Assembly (NCBI RefSeq): GCF_035984415.1 | Contig: NZ_CP130720.1 | Span: 6,696,001-6,760,000, forward strand | Source of the DNA: Streptomyces sp. NBC_01296 | GTDB taxonomy: Bacteria > Actinomycetota > Actinomycetes > Streptomycetales > Streptomycetaceae | Direction: 5' to 3' | DNA length: 64,000 nucleotides | Shown: positions 45,292 to 54,587 of the stretch, one piece after another | How positions within the stretch are numbered: position 1 is the stretch's first letter | How the letters are laid out: the number at the start of each line of letters is the position of its first letter | The notes under the pieces: generated by a model | Database searches by the model: none | What the model saw: only the letters and a program-made list of their open reading frames with translations | Told to the model about the DNA's origin: nothing | Position numbers and translations under genes: made by a program

Positions 45292-46032
45292 GTGGCGAAC
45301 AAAAACATTCCCGACCCCGGCTTCTCCGACGACGACGGGTCCGCCGACCCCCGGCTGAGCGCGGCCCTGGCCGCCTGGGCCGAGGACCGGGCGAAGGAGC
45401 CGGAGGTGCTGGCCGCCCTCAAGGGGGCCCGTCTGCTGGTTCCGGTCGTCGCCGTGCTCGGCGAGGTGGAGACCGACCCGGAGACCGGGCTCAAGCGGGA
45501 GAAGACCAGCGACATGGCCGTCCCGACCCTGCGGGCGGGGGACCGGCGGGCGCTGCCCGCGTTCACCTCGATCGCCTCGCTGGCGCTCTGGGACCCGGCG
45601 GCCCGGCCGGTGGCCGTCCCGCTGCACCAGGCGCTGGCGGCCGCCGCGCACGAGAAGGCCGACACCGTGGTCCTGGACCTGGCCGGCCCCGTCACCTACC
45701 AGCTCACCGGCTCCGCGCTGCTCGCGCTGGCCGAGGGCCGCACCGACGCCGGCCCGCTGGCCGACCCCGCGGTGCGGGAGGCCGTACGGGCCGCCGTGTC
45801 CGCCGAACAGGCCGTACTCCGCGCCCACCTGGGCCCGGGCGGGGCGGACTCCGACGGCACCCTGGCGATCGTCCTGGCCCCCGGTGCGCAGGCGCACGCC
45901 GCGGCCCGCCGGGTCGCCGAGGCCCTGGCCGCCGACGAGACCCTGCGGGCCCGCCTGGTGCGCGGGCTGGACCTGGCCCTGCTCCCGGAGGAGGCCCCGG
46001 CCCCGGCCGGCGAGCCGCTCTTCACCCGCTGA
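45292..46032 (+). CDS. SseB-like protein
   Basis: A 246-residue protein whose first 130 residues resemble the SseB N-terminal domain (KGARLLVPVV, then VPTLRAGDRRALPAFTSIASLALWDP). The rest is Ala-rich and charged. The molecular activity of these proteins is unclear. GTG 45292 lies 2 nt after the protease stop, so it is probably in the same operon, but no functional link is proven. Confidence 0.85.
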   Translation: MANKNIPDPGFSDDDGSADPRLSAALAAWAEDRAKEPEVLAALKGARLLVPVVAVLGEVETDPETGLKREKTSDMAVPTLRAGDRRALPAFTSIASLALWDPAARPVAVPLHQALAAAAHEKADTVVLDLAGPVTYQLTGSALLALAEGRTDAGPLADPAVREAVRAAVSAEQAVLRAHLGPGGADSDGTLAIVLAPGAQAHAAARRVAEALAADETLRARLVRGLDLALLPEEAPAPAGEPLFTR

Positions 46033-46047
46033 GCCGAGACGTGCAAG

Positions 46048-46074
46048 AAGGGCCGGGGCATCGCCCCGGCCCTT
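46048..46074. terminator. Bidirectional hairpin between SseB-like and DUF1844 genes
   Basis: A perfect 12-bp stem (46048-46059 with 46063-46074) and 3-nt loop lies between the two convergent genes. CCCC instead of T-runs follows, so it is not a strong Rho-independent signal. Confidence 0.7.
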
Positions 46075-46093
46075 CCCCGTACGCTCGGACGGC

Positions 46094-46480
46094 TCAGCCG
46101 AAGACCGGGCCCGTGAACTTCTCGCCCGGCCCCTGGCCCGGCTCGTCCGGCACGATCGAGGCCTCGCGGAAGGCGAGCTGCAGCGACTTCAGGCCGTCGC
46201 GCAGCGGAGCCGCGTGGAAGGAGCTGATCTCGGTGGCGCTCGCCGTGACCAGGCCGGCCAGGGCCGTGATCAGCTTGCGGGCCTCGTCGAGGTCCTTGTG
46301 CTCGGAATCCGGCTTGTCCAGGCCCAGGTTGACCGCCGCGGCGCTCAGCAGGTGCACGGCCACCGTCGTGATCACCTCGACGGCGGGCACGTCCGCGATG
46401 TCGCGGGTCATGGCGTCGTAGTCGGGAGCGTCCGGCGTGGCGTCGGCCTCGGTGGCGGGGGCGGGGGTCGCGTCAGTCAT
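46094..46480 (-). CDS. DUF1844-family small protein
   Basis: A 128-residue acidic protein whose central region (VPAVEVITTVAVHLLSAAAVNLG, then DLDEARKLITALAGLV) matches the DUF1844 pattern. No catalytic motif is visible. It is convergent with the SseB-like gene and divergent from infC; DUF1844 genes often lie beside infC in actinobacteria. Function unknown. Confidence 0.88.
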   Translation of the reverse strand: MTDATPAPATEADATPDAPDYDAMTRDIADVPAVEVITTVAVHLLSAAAVNLGLDKPDSEHKDLDEARKLITALAGLVTASATEISSFHAAPLRDGLKSLQLAFREASIVPDEPGQGPGEKFTGPVFG

Positions 46481-46904
46481 GCCTCACACGATAAGCCGGG
46501 ACGCGCGGCCCGCCGACCGGGCCCCGGGCGGACACCGTGCGGACACCCGGGGGATACCGGAGGGGCGGCCTCCGGGTGAGCGGACCCGGCGCGGAATGCT
46601 ATATTGGGCTGACGACCGGCCGGAGACGCATGTCCCCGGCCCACAAGTGGAGGCTCCGCTCTCCCACCCGACCACCCTCCGGGGCGGCGGGTCACCGGTC
46701 AGGCGGCATCCATCGTTCCGTACGGACGATGGAAAGCTGCCCGAGTCTGCGCCCCGCGATCGCATGCGGCGGTGCTCCGGTTGTTTTGGAGCCCCTGCCT
46801 GTGCCCGGCGGGGCATTTTTCGTTCTCCGCCGCGGTTGGTCTGACGACATTAGACGTCAGCGGCTGTCTGCCAGGCAGCCGTGTGGTGCTACCGAGGAGG
46901 ATCC
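46481..46904 (+). promoter_or_regulatory. infC promoter and long leader
   Basis: This 424-bp region between the DUF1844 start and infC holds no credible gene. TATATT at 46600-46605 is a good -10, with only a weak -35 (TGAGCG at 46577-46582). The leader, about 293 nt, contains three hairpins: 46710-46732, the terminator at 46791-46820 and CTGACG/CGTCAG at 46841-46860. The long leader is typical of regulated infC. Confidence 0.7.
46791..46820 (+). terminator. Attenuator terminator in the infC leader
   Basis: GCCCC-GCC pairs with GGC-GGGGC (46791-46799 with 46807-46814, one bulged T) and is followed by A and five Ts (46815-46820). The upstream segment GCCCCGC (46751-46757) can pair exactly with the right arm (46808-46814), so an alternative antiterminator fold is available. 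This suggests regulated readthrough into infC-rpmI-rplT. Confidence 0.65.
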
Positions 46905-47597
46905 ATCAGCACCGAGCCCCGCATCAACGACCGGATTCGCGTTCCCGAGGTACGACTCGTCGGTCCCAGCGGCGAGCAGGTCGGCATCGTGCCGCTTGCC
47001 AAGGCGCTTGAGCTGGCGCAGGAGTACGACCTCGACCTGGTCGAGGTCGCGGCGTCCGCACGCCCGCCGGTCTGCAAGCTCATGGACTACGGCAAGTTCA
47101 AGTACGAGTCGGCCATGAAGGCCCGTGAGGCGCGCAAGAACCAGGCGCACACGGTCATCAAGGAAATGAAGCTCCGGCCGAAGATCGACCCGCACGACTA
47201 TGACACCAAGAAGGGTCATGTCGTTCGGTTCCTCAAGCAGGGCGACAAGGTCAAGATCACGATCATGTTCCGTGGTCGCGAGCAGTCCCGGCCGGAACTC
47301 GGCTACCGACTGCTGCAGCGTCTCGCTTCGGACGTCGAGGACCTCGGGTTCATCGAGTCGAACCCGAAGCAGGACGGCCGCAACATGATCATGGTCCTCG
47401 GTCCGCACAAGAAGAAGACCGAGGCGATGGCCGAAGCCCGCGAGGCGCAGGCCGCCCGTAAGGCCGAGCGCCAGGGTGTCGCCGCCGACGAGGCTCCTTC
47501 CGAGGAAGCCCCCGTCGAGGAAGGCACCGAGGTCGCCTCTGCCGAGGTCGCCGAGGTCACCGAGGATGCCTCTCCCGAGGCACCGGCCGAGGCCTGA
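46905..47597 (+). CDS. infC: Translation initiation factor IF-3 (likely ATC start)
   Basis: IF-3 binds the 30S subunit and checks start-codon pairing. The protein has the N-domain (RINDRIRVPEVRLVGPSGEQVGIVPLAKALELA), a lysine-rich linker and the C-domain KGDKVKITIMFRGRE. A Glu/Ala-rich tail of about 50 residues extends the C-terminus. ATC at 46905 is chosen as the start because GAGGAGG precedes it by four nt and the product then begins ISTEPRIND; infC genes are known for non-AUG starts. The nearest GTG is 24 nt upstream and would precede the ribosome site. Confidence 0.9.
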   Translation: MSTEPRINDRIRVPEVRLVGPSGEQVGIVPLAKALELAQEYDLDLVEVAASARPPVCKLMDYGKFKYESAMKAREARKNQAHTVIKEMKLRPKIDPHDYDTKKGHVVRFLKQGDKVKITIMFRGREQSRPELGYRLLQRLASDVEDLGFIESNPKQDGRNMIMVLGPHKKKTEAMAEAREAQAARKAERQGVAADEAPSEEAPVEEGTEVASAEVAEVTEDASPEAPAEA

Positions 47598-47646
47598 TTC
47601 CGAGGCAGCCTGTCTCGGATCACCGACACAACATGACGCTCCCGGA

Positions 47647-47671
47647 CGCCGGTCCTCAAACCGGACCGGCG
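47647..47671 (+). other. Hairpin between infC and rpmI
   Basis: A perfect 9-bp stem (47647-47655 with 47663-47671) with a 7-nt loop, no T-tract. It may be a processing or stability element within the operon. Confidence 0.5.
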
Positions 47672-47702
47672 GGGGCGCCACCGACGAGGAGATAACGGCG
47701 CT

Positions 47703-47897
47703 ATGCCGAAGAACAAGACGCACAGCGGTACCAAGAAGCGCTTCAAGATCACCGGCTCCGGCAAGGTGCTTCGTGAGCGCGCCGGTAAGCGCCACCTGCT
47801 CGAGCACAAGTCGTCCCGTGTCACCCGCCGCCTGACCGGCACCGCGGAGATGGCTCCCGGCGACGCCGCGAAGATCAAGAAGCTTCTCGGCAAGTGA
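47703..47897 (+). CDS. rpmI: Ribosomal protein bL35
   Basis: The 64-residue basic protein (MPKNKTHSGTKKRFKITGSGKVLRERAGKRHLLEHKSSR with MAPGDAAKIKKLLGK at the end) is a standard bL35, a 50S subunit component near the exit tunnel. It is the second gene of the infC-rpmI-rplT operon. GAGGAG precedes the ATG. Confidence 0.97.
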   Translation: MPKNKTHSGTKKRFKITGSGKVLRERAGKRHLLEHKSSRVTRRLTGTAEMAPGDAAKIKKLLGK

Positions 47898-47903
47898 TGT
47901 TCT

Positions 47904-47924
47904 CCGCTCCCGCGCCGGGAGCGG
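47904..47924 (+). other. Hairpin between rpmI and rplT
   Basis: A perfect 9-bp GC stem (47904-47912 with 47916-47924) with a 3-nt loop, no T-tract. It likely reduces distal expression or marks a processing site. Confidence 0.5.
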
Positions 47925-48001
47925 ACGAGCGTCAAGACCGGGACCCCATCGAATTCGGGCCGTGTGAAGACACCCACGGCCCCGCTACAAGGAGTTAAAA
48001 A

Positions 48002-48388
48002 GTGGCACGCGTCAAGCGGGCAGTAAACGCCCACAAGAAGCGCCGGGCAATCCTCGAGGCGGCCTCCGGCTACCGCGGTCAGCGTTCGCGCCTGTACCGC
48101 AAGGCCAAGGAGCAGGTCACCCACTCGCTGGTCTACAACTTCAACGACCGCAAGAAGCGCAAGGGCGACTTCCGTCAGCTGTGGATCCAGCGCATCAACG
48201 CCGCTGCCCGCCAGAACGGCATGACGTACAACCGCCTCATCCAGGGTCTGAAGGCCGCCAACATCGAGGTGGACCGCAAGATCCTCGCGGAGCTGGCCGT
48301 CAACGACGCCAACGCTTTCGCCGCGCTCGTCGAGGTTGCGCAGAAGGCGCTTCCGGCCGACGTGAACGCCCCGAAGGCCGCTGCCTAA
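48002..48388 (+). CDS. rplT: Ribosomal protein bL20
   Basis: The 128-residue protein (start GTG 48002, MARVKRAVNAHKKRRAIL) is a standard bL20, needed early in 50S assembly. L20 is known elsewhere to repress its own operon by binding the leader mRNA; the attenuator upstream of infC is the natural target candidate. AAGGAG precedes the start. Confidence 0.97.
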   Translation: MARVKRAVNAHKKRRAILEAASGYRGQRSRLYRKAKEQVTHSLVYNFNDRKKRKGDFRQLWIQRINAAARQNGMTYNRLIQGLKAANIEVDRKILAELAVNDANAFAALVEVAQKALPADVNAPKAAA

Positions 48389-48420
48389 GCAGTACGCCCT
48401 TCAAGGCTGCAGTAATTGCC

Positions 48421-48451
48421 CGGACCCGCAGGCCTCGCGCCTGCGGGTCCG
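48421..48451 (+). terminator. Terminator after rplT
   Basis: A perfect 13-bp stem (48421-48433 with 48439-48451) with loop CTCGC, 33 nt after rplT. A TGCGTTG tail follows. Confidence 0.8.
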
Positions 48452-48515
48452 GTGCGTTGATCACCGAGTTCGACTGAGTTCCACCCGCTGTACGTACGGA
48501 AGCGAGCCGACCGCC

Positions 48516-49376
<861 letters not shown>

Positions 49377-49432
49377 TAATGTGGCGGCCCGGGGGGCCCA
49401 CTGCGCTACTCGGAGATGTGGGGTACGGGGAC

Positions 49433-50638
49433 ATGACCGTCGGTACGAACAGCTCGCCCGGGGCCGTTACGGCGTCGTCCGGGACGCAGTCCCTGGCGGC
49501 CGTGCCCGCGCAGGCCGCGGGCCGCGCCGGAGCCGCCGCACCCGAACCCTGCGACCCCTGCGACTTCGCCCAGCTCGGGGTCGATCCCGACGACCTGCCC
49601 GACGGGCTCGTCGTCGCCGACCACGCCGGCCGGGTGATCTGCTTCAACTCCGCCGCCGCCCGGATCACCGCCCTGGCCCCCGGCGAGGCGCTCGGCGCAC
49701 GCATCGAGCGGGCGCTGCCGCTCGAGGACCTCGACGGCCGCCGCTGGTGGACGCTGACCGACCCGTACGGGGGCCTCGCGACCCGGCGCGGCCAGCCCGA
49801 GCGCAACCTCCTGCTCCCCGGCGGCCGCGAGGTGCTGGTCTCCGCCAGCTACGTCCGTACGCACCCCACCGGCCCGCTGCGCCGCCTCGTCGTCACCCTG
49901 CGCGGCACCGAGGCGCGCCGGCGCACCGAGCGCAGCCACGCCGAGCTGATCGCCACCGTCGCGCACGAGCTTCGCTCGCCGCTGACCTCCGTCAAGGGGT
50001 TCACCGCGACCCTGCTCGCCAAGTGGGAGCGGTTCACCGACGACCAGAAGCGCCTGATGCTGGAGACCGTCGACGCCGACGCCAACCGCGTCACCCGGCT
50101 GATCGCCGAGCTCCTCGACATCTCCCGCATCGACTCGGGCCGCCTGGAGGTGCGGCGCCAGCCGGTGGACATCGCCACCGCCGTCGGCCGCCACGTCCAG
50201 GCGCTCACCGCGAACGGCCAGGCACCCGACCGCTTCCTCGTACGGGTCAGCCGCTCGCTCCCCGATCTGTGGGCCGATCCGGACAAGATCGACCAGATCC
50301 TCGGCAACCTCCTCGAAAATGCGGTGCGGCACGGCGAGGGAACGGTCACCATCGACGTATCGCCGACCAGCATGACGAACGCTGCGGGCAAGACCGAGAA
50401 GGGAACCGCCGTCACCGTGACCGACGAGGGCCCCGGGATCCCCGAGGAATCGATGGGCCGCGTCTTCACCCGCTTCTGGCGGGGGAGCAAGCGCGGCGGC
50501 ACCGGCCTGGGCCTGTACATCGTCAAGGGCATCGTGGAGGCCCACGGCGGCACCATCACGGTCGGCCGCGGCCCCGGCGGCGGCGCCGAGTTCCGATTTA
50601 TCCTGCCCGTGGGGGCGCCGGCCTACCTCACGCAGTAA
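49433..50638 (+). CDS. Orphan soluble sensor histidine kinase with PAS domain
   Basis: A 401-residue histidine kinase without predicted membrane helices. An N-terminal segment contains C-x2-C (EPCDPCDF) and is followed by a PAS-like domain (LPDGLVVADHAGRVICFNSAAARITAL), HisKA with phospho-acceptor H178 (VAHELRSPLTSVKG), and HATPase motifs NLLENAVRHG, DEGPGIP, GTGLGLYIVKGI. No response regulator is adjacent. The cysteine pair near residue 40 could support redox or metal sensing, an inference. ATG 49433 is the chosen start; an in-frame GTG lies five codons upstream. Confidence 0.92.
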   Translation: MTVGTNSSPGAVTASSGTQSLAAVPAQAAGRAGAAAPEPCDPCDFAQLGVDPDDLPDGLVVADHAGRVICFNSAAARITALAPGEALGARIERALPLEDLDGRRWWTLTDPYGGLATRRGQPERNLLLPGGREVLVSASYVRTHPTGPLRRLVVTLRGTEARRRTERSHAELIATVAHELRSPLTSVKGFTATLLAKWERFTDDQKRLMLETVDADANRVTRLIAELLDISRIDSGRLEVRRQPVDIATAVGRHVQALTANGQAPDRFLVRVSRSLPDLWADPDKIDQILGNLLENAVRHGEGTVTIDVSPTSMTNAAGKTEKGTAVTVTDEGPGIPEESMGRVFTRFWRGSKRGGTGLGLYIVKGIVEAHGGTITVGRGPGGGAEFRFILPVGAPAYLTQ

Positions 50639-50693
50639 CCCTGCGGAGCGTCTCGCCAGGCGGCCCACGGGCTCCTTCACCCCCAGCGACCTT

Positions 50694-50790
50694 TAGACTC
50701 GTCCTTTGGCACCTTTGTGTCCTTGTGCCGAGCGCGCCCTGCGCGTCGCGCGGGGGACCCACCAGCCAGCCATCGGAAGTACGGGAAGAG
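50694..50790 (+). promoter_or_regulatory. pheS promoter and leader
   Basis: TAGACT at 50694-50699 is a likely -10; the leader would be about 85 nt. It has GC-rich repeats (GCGCG near 50730-50755), but I find no T-box motif and no Phe-rich leader peptide. Confidence 0.45.
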
Positions 50791-51918
50791 ATGTCGGCAC
50801 CGAACAAGTCGTACGACCCTGTCGAGGTCGAGGCACTGAAACCGGAAGAGATCGAGCGCATGCGGGACGAGGCGCTCGCCGCCTTCGCGACCGCCGGCGA
50901 CCTCGACGCGCTGCGTGAGGCGAAGACCGCGCACATGGGCGACCGCTCGCCCCTGGCGCTCGCCAACCGCGAGATCGGCGCCCTGCCGCCGCAGGCCAAG
51001 GCCGAGGCGGGCAAGCGCGTGGGCCAGGCCCGCGGCGCCGTGAACAAGGCCTTCGGGGCCCGCACGGTCGAGCTCGAAGCGGAGCGCGACGAGCGGGTGC
51101 TGGTCGAGGAGGCGGTGGACGTCACGCTGCCCTACGACCGCGTCCCGGCCGGCGCCCGACACCCCCTGACCACGCTGATGGACCGTATCGCGGACGTCTT
51201 CACGGCCATGGGCTACGAGGTGGCCGAGGGCCCCGAGGTCGAGGCGGAGTGGTTCAACTTCGACGCCCTCAACTTCACGCCCGACCACCCGGCGCGCCAG
51301 ATGCAGGACACCTTCTTCGTCCAGGGGCCCGAGGGCACCGAGGGCGACGAGTCCGGCGTCGTGCTGCGCACCCACACCTCCCCGGTGCAGGCGCGCTCGC
51401 TGCTCGACCGGGAACCGCCCGTGTACGTGGTGTGCCCGGGCCGGGTGTTCCGCACCGACGAGCTCGACGCGACGCACACCCCGGTCTTCCACCAGGTCGA
51501 GCTGCTCGCCGTCGACGAGGGCCTGACCATGGCCGACCTCAAGGGCACCCTGGACCACATGGTCCAGGCGCTCTTCGGCAAGGACATGACCACCCGGCTG
51601 CGCCCGAACTTCTTCCCGTTCACCGAGCCGTCCGCCGAGATGGACATGCAGTGCTACGTGTGCCGCGGCGAGTCGGTGGGCAACCCCGACCGCCCGTGCC
51701 GCACCTGCTCCAGCGAGGGCTGGATCGAGCTCGGCGGCTGCGGAATGGTCAACCCCAAGGTGCTCATCGCCTGCGGTGTGGACCCCGAGAAGTACAGCGG
51801 GTTCGCCTTCGGGTTCGGCATCGAGCGGATGCTGATGTTCCGCCACAACGTCGAAGACATGCGAGACATGGTCGAGGGTGACGTCCGGTTCACCCGGCCG
51901 TTCGGGATGGAGATCTGA
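50791..51918 (+). CDS. pheS: Phenylalanyl-tRNA synthetase alpha subunit
   Basis: The catalytic subunit of the alpha2-beta2 enzyme that charges tRNA-Phe. Class II motif 2 (VVCPGRVFRTDELDATHTPVFHQVELLAV) and motif 3 (GFGIERMLMFRHNVEDMR) and the TEPSAEMDM loop are intact; a coiled-coil N-terminus (about 20-95) binds tRNA. Length 375 is a little above the usual 330-350. ATG 50791 follows GGGAAGAG. Its TGA overlaps the pheT ATG by one nucleotide, so the subunits are coupled. Confidence 0.97.
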   Translation: MSAPNKSYDPVEVEALKPEEIERMRDEALAAFATAGDLDALREAKTAHMGDRSPLALANREIGALPPQAKAEAGKRVGQARGAVNKAFGARTVELEAERDERVLVEEAVDVTLPYDRVPAGARHPLTTLMDRIADVFTAMGYEVAEGPEVEAEWFNFDALNFTPDHPARQMQDTFFVQGPEGTEGDESGVVLRTHTSPVQARSLLDREPPVYVVCPGRVFRTDELDATHTPVFHQVELLAVDEGLTMADLKGTLDHMVQALFGKDMTTRLRPNFFPFTEPSAEMDMQCYVCRGESVGNPDRPCRTCSSEGWIELGGCGMVNPKVLIACGVDPEKYSGFAFGFGIERMLMFRHNVEDMRDMVEGDVRFTRPFGMEI

Positions 51919-54446
51919 TGCGGGTCCCGCTTTCTTGGCTGCGGGAGTACGTCGACCTGCCCGTGGGCACGACCGGTCGTGACGTACAGGCCAAGCTCGT
52001 AGACGCCGGCCTCGAGGTCGAGAGGGTCGAGCAGCTCGGCGCCGGCCTCAAGGGCCCCCTCGTCGTCGGCCAGGTGCTGACCATCGAGGAGCTCGAGGGC
52101 TTCCGCAAGCCGATCCGTTTCTGCACGGTCGACGTCGGCCGGGCCAACGGCACCGGCGAGCCGCAGGAGATCGTCTGCGGCGCCCGGAACTTCTCCGTCG
52201 GCGACAAGGTCGTCGTGGTCCTGCCCGGCGCCGTCCTGCCCGGCGACTTCGCGATCGCCTCGCGCAAGACGTACGGCCGCACCTCGCACGGCATGATCTG
52301 CTCCGGCGACGAGCTGGGCATGGGCGACGACGGCACCCACGGCATCATCGTGCTCCCCCCGGAGCACGAGGTCGCCGCCGACGCGATCGAGCTCCTGCAG
52401 CTCGTCGACGAGGTCCTCGACATCGCCGTCACCCCGGACCGCGGCTACTGCCTGTCGATGCGCGGCGTGGCCCGCGAGACGGCCACCGCGTTCGGCCTGC
52501 CGCTGCGCGACCCGGCGCTGCTCGACGTGCCCGCGCCGAACTCGTACGGCTACCTGGTCAAGATCGACGACCCGGCCGGCTGCGACCGCTTCACCGCCCG
52601 TACGGTGACCGGCCTCGACCCCGAGGCGAAGTCCCCGATCTGGCTCACGCGGCGCCTGCAGAAGGCCGGCATGCGCCCGATCTCGCTCGCCGTCGACGTC
52701 ACCAACTACGTGATGCTCGAGCTCGGCCAGCCGCTGCACGCCTACGACCGCTCCCGTCTGGACGGCGCCATCGGCGTGCGCCGGGCGGAGCAGGGCGAGA
52801 AGTTCACCACCCTCGACGGGGTCAAGCGCACGCTGGACTCCGAGGACCTGGTGATCACCGACAACAGCGGGCCGATCGGCCTCGCCGGCGTCATGGGCGG
52901 GGCCAACACCGAGATCGCCGACTCCGTGACCGACCCCGAGACCGGCGCGGTCTCGGGCACCACGGACGTCGTCATCGAGGCCGCGCACTTCGACGCCCTG
53001 ACGATCTCGCGCAGCGCCCGCCGCCACAAGCTCGCCTCCGAGGCCTCCAAGCGCTTCGAGCGCGGCGTCGACCCGCAGGCGGCCTCCGCGGCCGCGCAGC
53101 GGACCGTCGACCTGCTCGTGCTGCTCGCGGGCGGCACCGCCGAGGCCGGCGTCACCGAGCTCACCGCCCCGGGCGCCCCGCGCACCATCGCGATGCGCGC
53201 GGACCACCCGGACCGGGTCGCGGGCATGGACTACGGCCGCGAGACCGTCGTCCGCCGCCTCCAGGAGGTCGGCTGCGACGTCTACGGCCAGGACGAGCTC
53301 GTCGTCACCGTCCCGTCGTGGCGCCCCGACCTCGCCGAGCCCAACGACCTCGCCGAAGAGGTCATCCGGCTCGAGGGCTACGGGAACCTCCCGTCGACCC
53401 TGCCGCAGCTGCCCTCCGGCCGCGGTCTGACCGCCCGGCAGCAGCTGCACCGCCGGGTCGGCCGTGCGCTGGCCGGCGCCGGCTACGTCGAGGCGCTCAG
53501 CTACCCGTTCGTGGGCGAGGGCGTCTTCGACCAGCTCCAGCTGCCCGCGCACGACGCCGCCCGCCAGGTCGTCAAGCTGGTCAACCCGATCTCCGACGAG
53601 GAGCCGGCGCTGCGCACCACGCTGCTGCCGGGCCTGCTGGGTGCGCTGCGCCGCAACGACAGCCGGGGCAGCCACGACCTCGCCCTCTTCGAGACGGGCT
53701 CGGTCTTCCGGGCCGGCCCGCGGCCGGGCGTCGCCGTACGACTGCCCGTCGACCGGCGTCCCACGGCCGAGGAGATCGCCACGCTGAACGCCGCCCTGCC
53801 GGCCCAGCCGCGGTACGCCGCGGTCGTGCTGGCCGGTGCGCGCGAGCAGGCCGGCTGGTGGGGCAAGGGTCACCCGGCCGACTGGGCGGACGCGGTCCAG
53901 GCCGCGCGCTCGCTGGCCGTCGAGGCCGGCGTGGAGCTCGTCGTGCGCCAGGGCCAGTACGGGCCGTGGCACCCGGGGCGGTGCGCCGAACTGATCGTCA
54001 CCCTGGACGGGGTGGAGACGGTCATCGGCCACGCCGGTGAGCTGCACCCGCGCGTCGTCAAGGCCATGGGCCTGCCGGCCCGCACCAGCGCCATGGAGCT
54101 CGACCTGGACCGCCTCGCGGCGGCCGGCGGCGGCGCCGTGCAGGCGCCCCGGATCTCCACCTTCCCGGTGGCGACCCAGGACGTCGCGCTGATCGTCGAC
54201 GCATCGGTCCCGGCGGCCGACGTCGAGACCGCGCTGCGCAAGGGCGCCGGCGAACTGCTGGAGTCCCTGCGGCTGTTCGACGTGTTCACCGGTGAGCAGG
54301 TCGGCGAGGGCAAGAAGTCCCTGGCGTACGCGCTGCGCTTCCGCGCGGCCGACCGCACGCTGACGGCCGAGGAGTCCACGGCCGCGCGCGACGCGGCGGT
54401 GGCGCTGGCCGGCCAGCGCACGGGCGCGGTGCTGCGCGGGGCGTAA
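51918..54446 (+). CDS. pheT: Phenylalanyl-tRNA synthetase beta subunit
   Basis: The 842-residue beta subunit. Visible domains: N-terminal B1, an EMAP/OB tRNA-binding domain (about 40-150), the B3/B4 editing domain, B5, a catalytic-like core and a C-terminal anticodon-binding FDX-ACB domain (about 745-842). It contributes editing and tRNA recognition. Start ATG 51918 overlaps the pheS stop. A strong hairpin follows. Confidence 0.97.
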   Translation: MRVPLSWLREYVDLPVGTTGRDVQAKLVDAGLEVERVEQLGAGLKGPLVVGQVLTIEELEGFRKPIRFCTVDVGRANGTGEPQEIVCGARNFSVGDKVVVVLPGAVLPGDFAIASRKTYGRTSHGMICSGDELGMGDDGTHGIIVLPPEHEVAADAIELLQLVDEVLDIAVTPDRGYCLSMRGVARETATAFGLPLRDPALLDVPAPNSYGYLVKIDDPAGCDRFTARTVTGLDPEAKSPIWLTRRLQKAGMRPISLAVDVTNYVMLELGQPLHAYDRSRLDGAIGVRRAEQGEKFTTLDGVKRTLDSEDLVITDNSGPIGLAGVMGGANTEIADSVTDPETGAVSGTTDVVIEAAHFDALTISRSARRHKLASEASKRFERGVDPQAASAAAQRTVDLLVLLAGGTAEAGVTELTAPGAPRTIAMRADHPDRVAGMDYGRETVVRRLQEVGCDVYGQDELVVTVPSWRPDLAEPNDLAEEVIRLEGYGNLPSTLPQLPSGRGLTARQQLHRRVGRALAGAGYVEALSYPFVGEGVFDQLQLPAHDAARQVVKLVNPISDEEPALRTTLLPGLLGALRRNDSRGSHDLALFETGSVFRAGPRPGVAVRLPVDRRPTAEEIATLNAALPAQPRYAAVVLAGAREQAGWWGKGHPADWADAVQAARSLAVEAGVELVVRQGQYGPWHPGRCAELIVTLDGVETVIGHAGELHPRVVKAMGLPARTSAMELDLDRLAAAGGGAVQAPRISTFPVATQDVALIVDASVPAADVETALRKGAGELLESLRLFDVFTGEQVGEGKKSLAYALRFRAADRTLTAEESTAARDAAVALAGQRTGAVLRGA

Positions 54447-54466
54447 CCGCTGTGCGGCGTGATGCC

Positions 54467-54502
54467 TGAGGGGCGTATCCGGACCACCGGATACGCCCCT
54501 CA
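54467..54502 (+). terminator. Terminator after pheT
   Basis: Perfect 16-bp stem (54467-54482 with 54487-54502) and ACCA loop, 20 nt after the pheT stop. CTCATTTG follows. Confidence 0.85.
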
Positions 54503-54587
54503 CTCATTTGGGTGAGAACGCAGGTGGCCCGTGTCCATTGCTGCGGCGGGTCGACAGAATCGATGCGGCCGAGGGGAGGCCGGAACG

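Noticed and set aside
50639..50790. T-box or Phe-leader attenuator before pheS
   Set aside because: No T-box sequence, no terminator with T-tract, and no short frame rich in Phe codons; T-box control is also unusual for pheS in actinomycetes.
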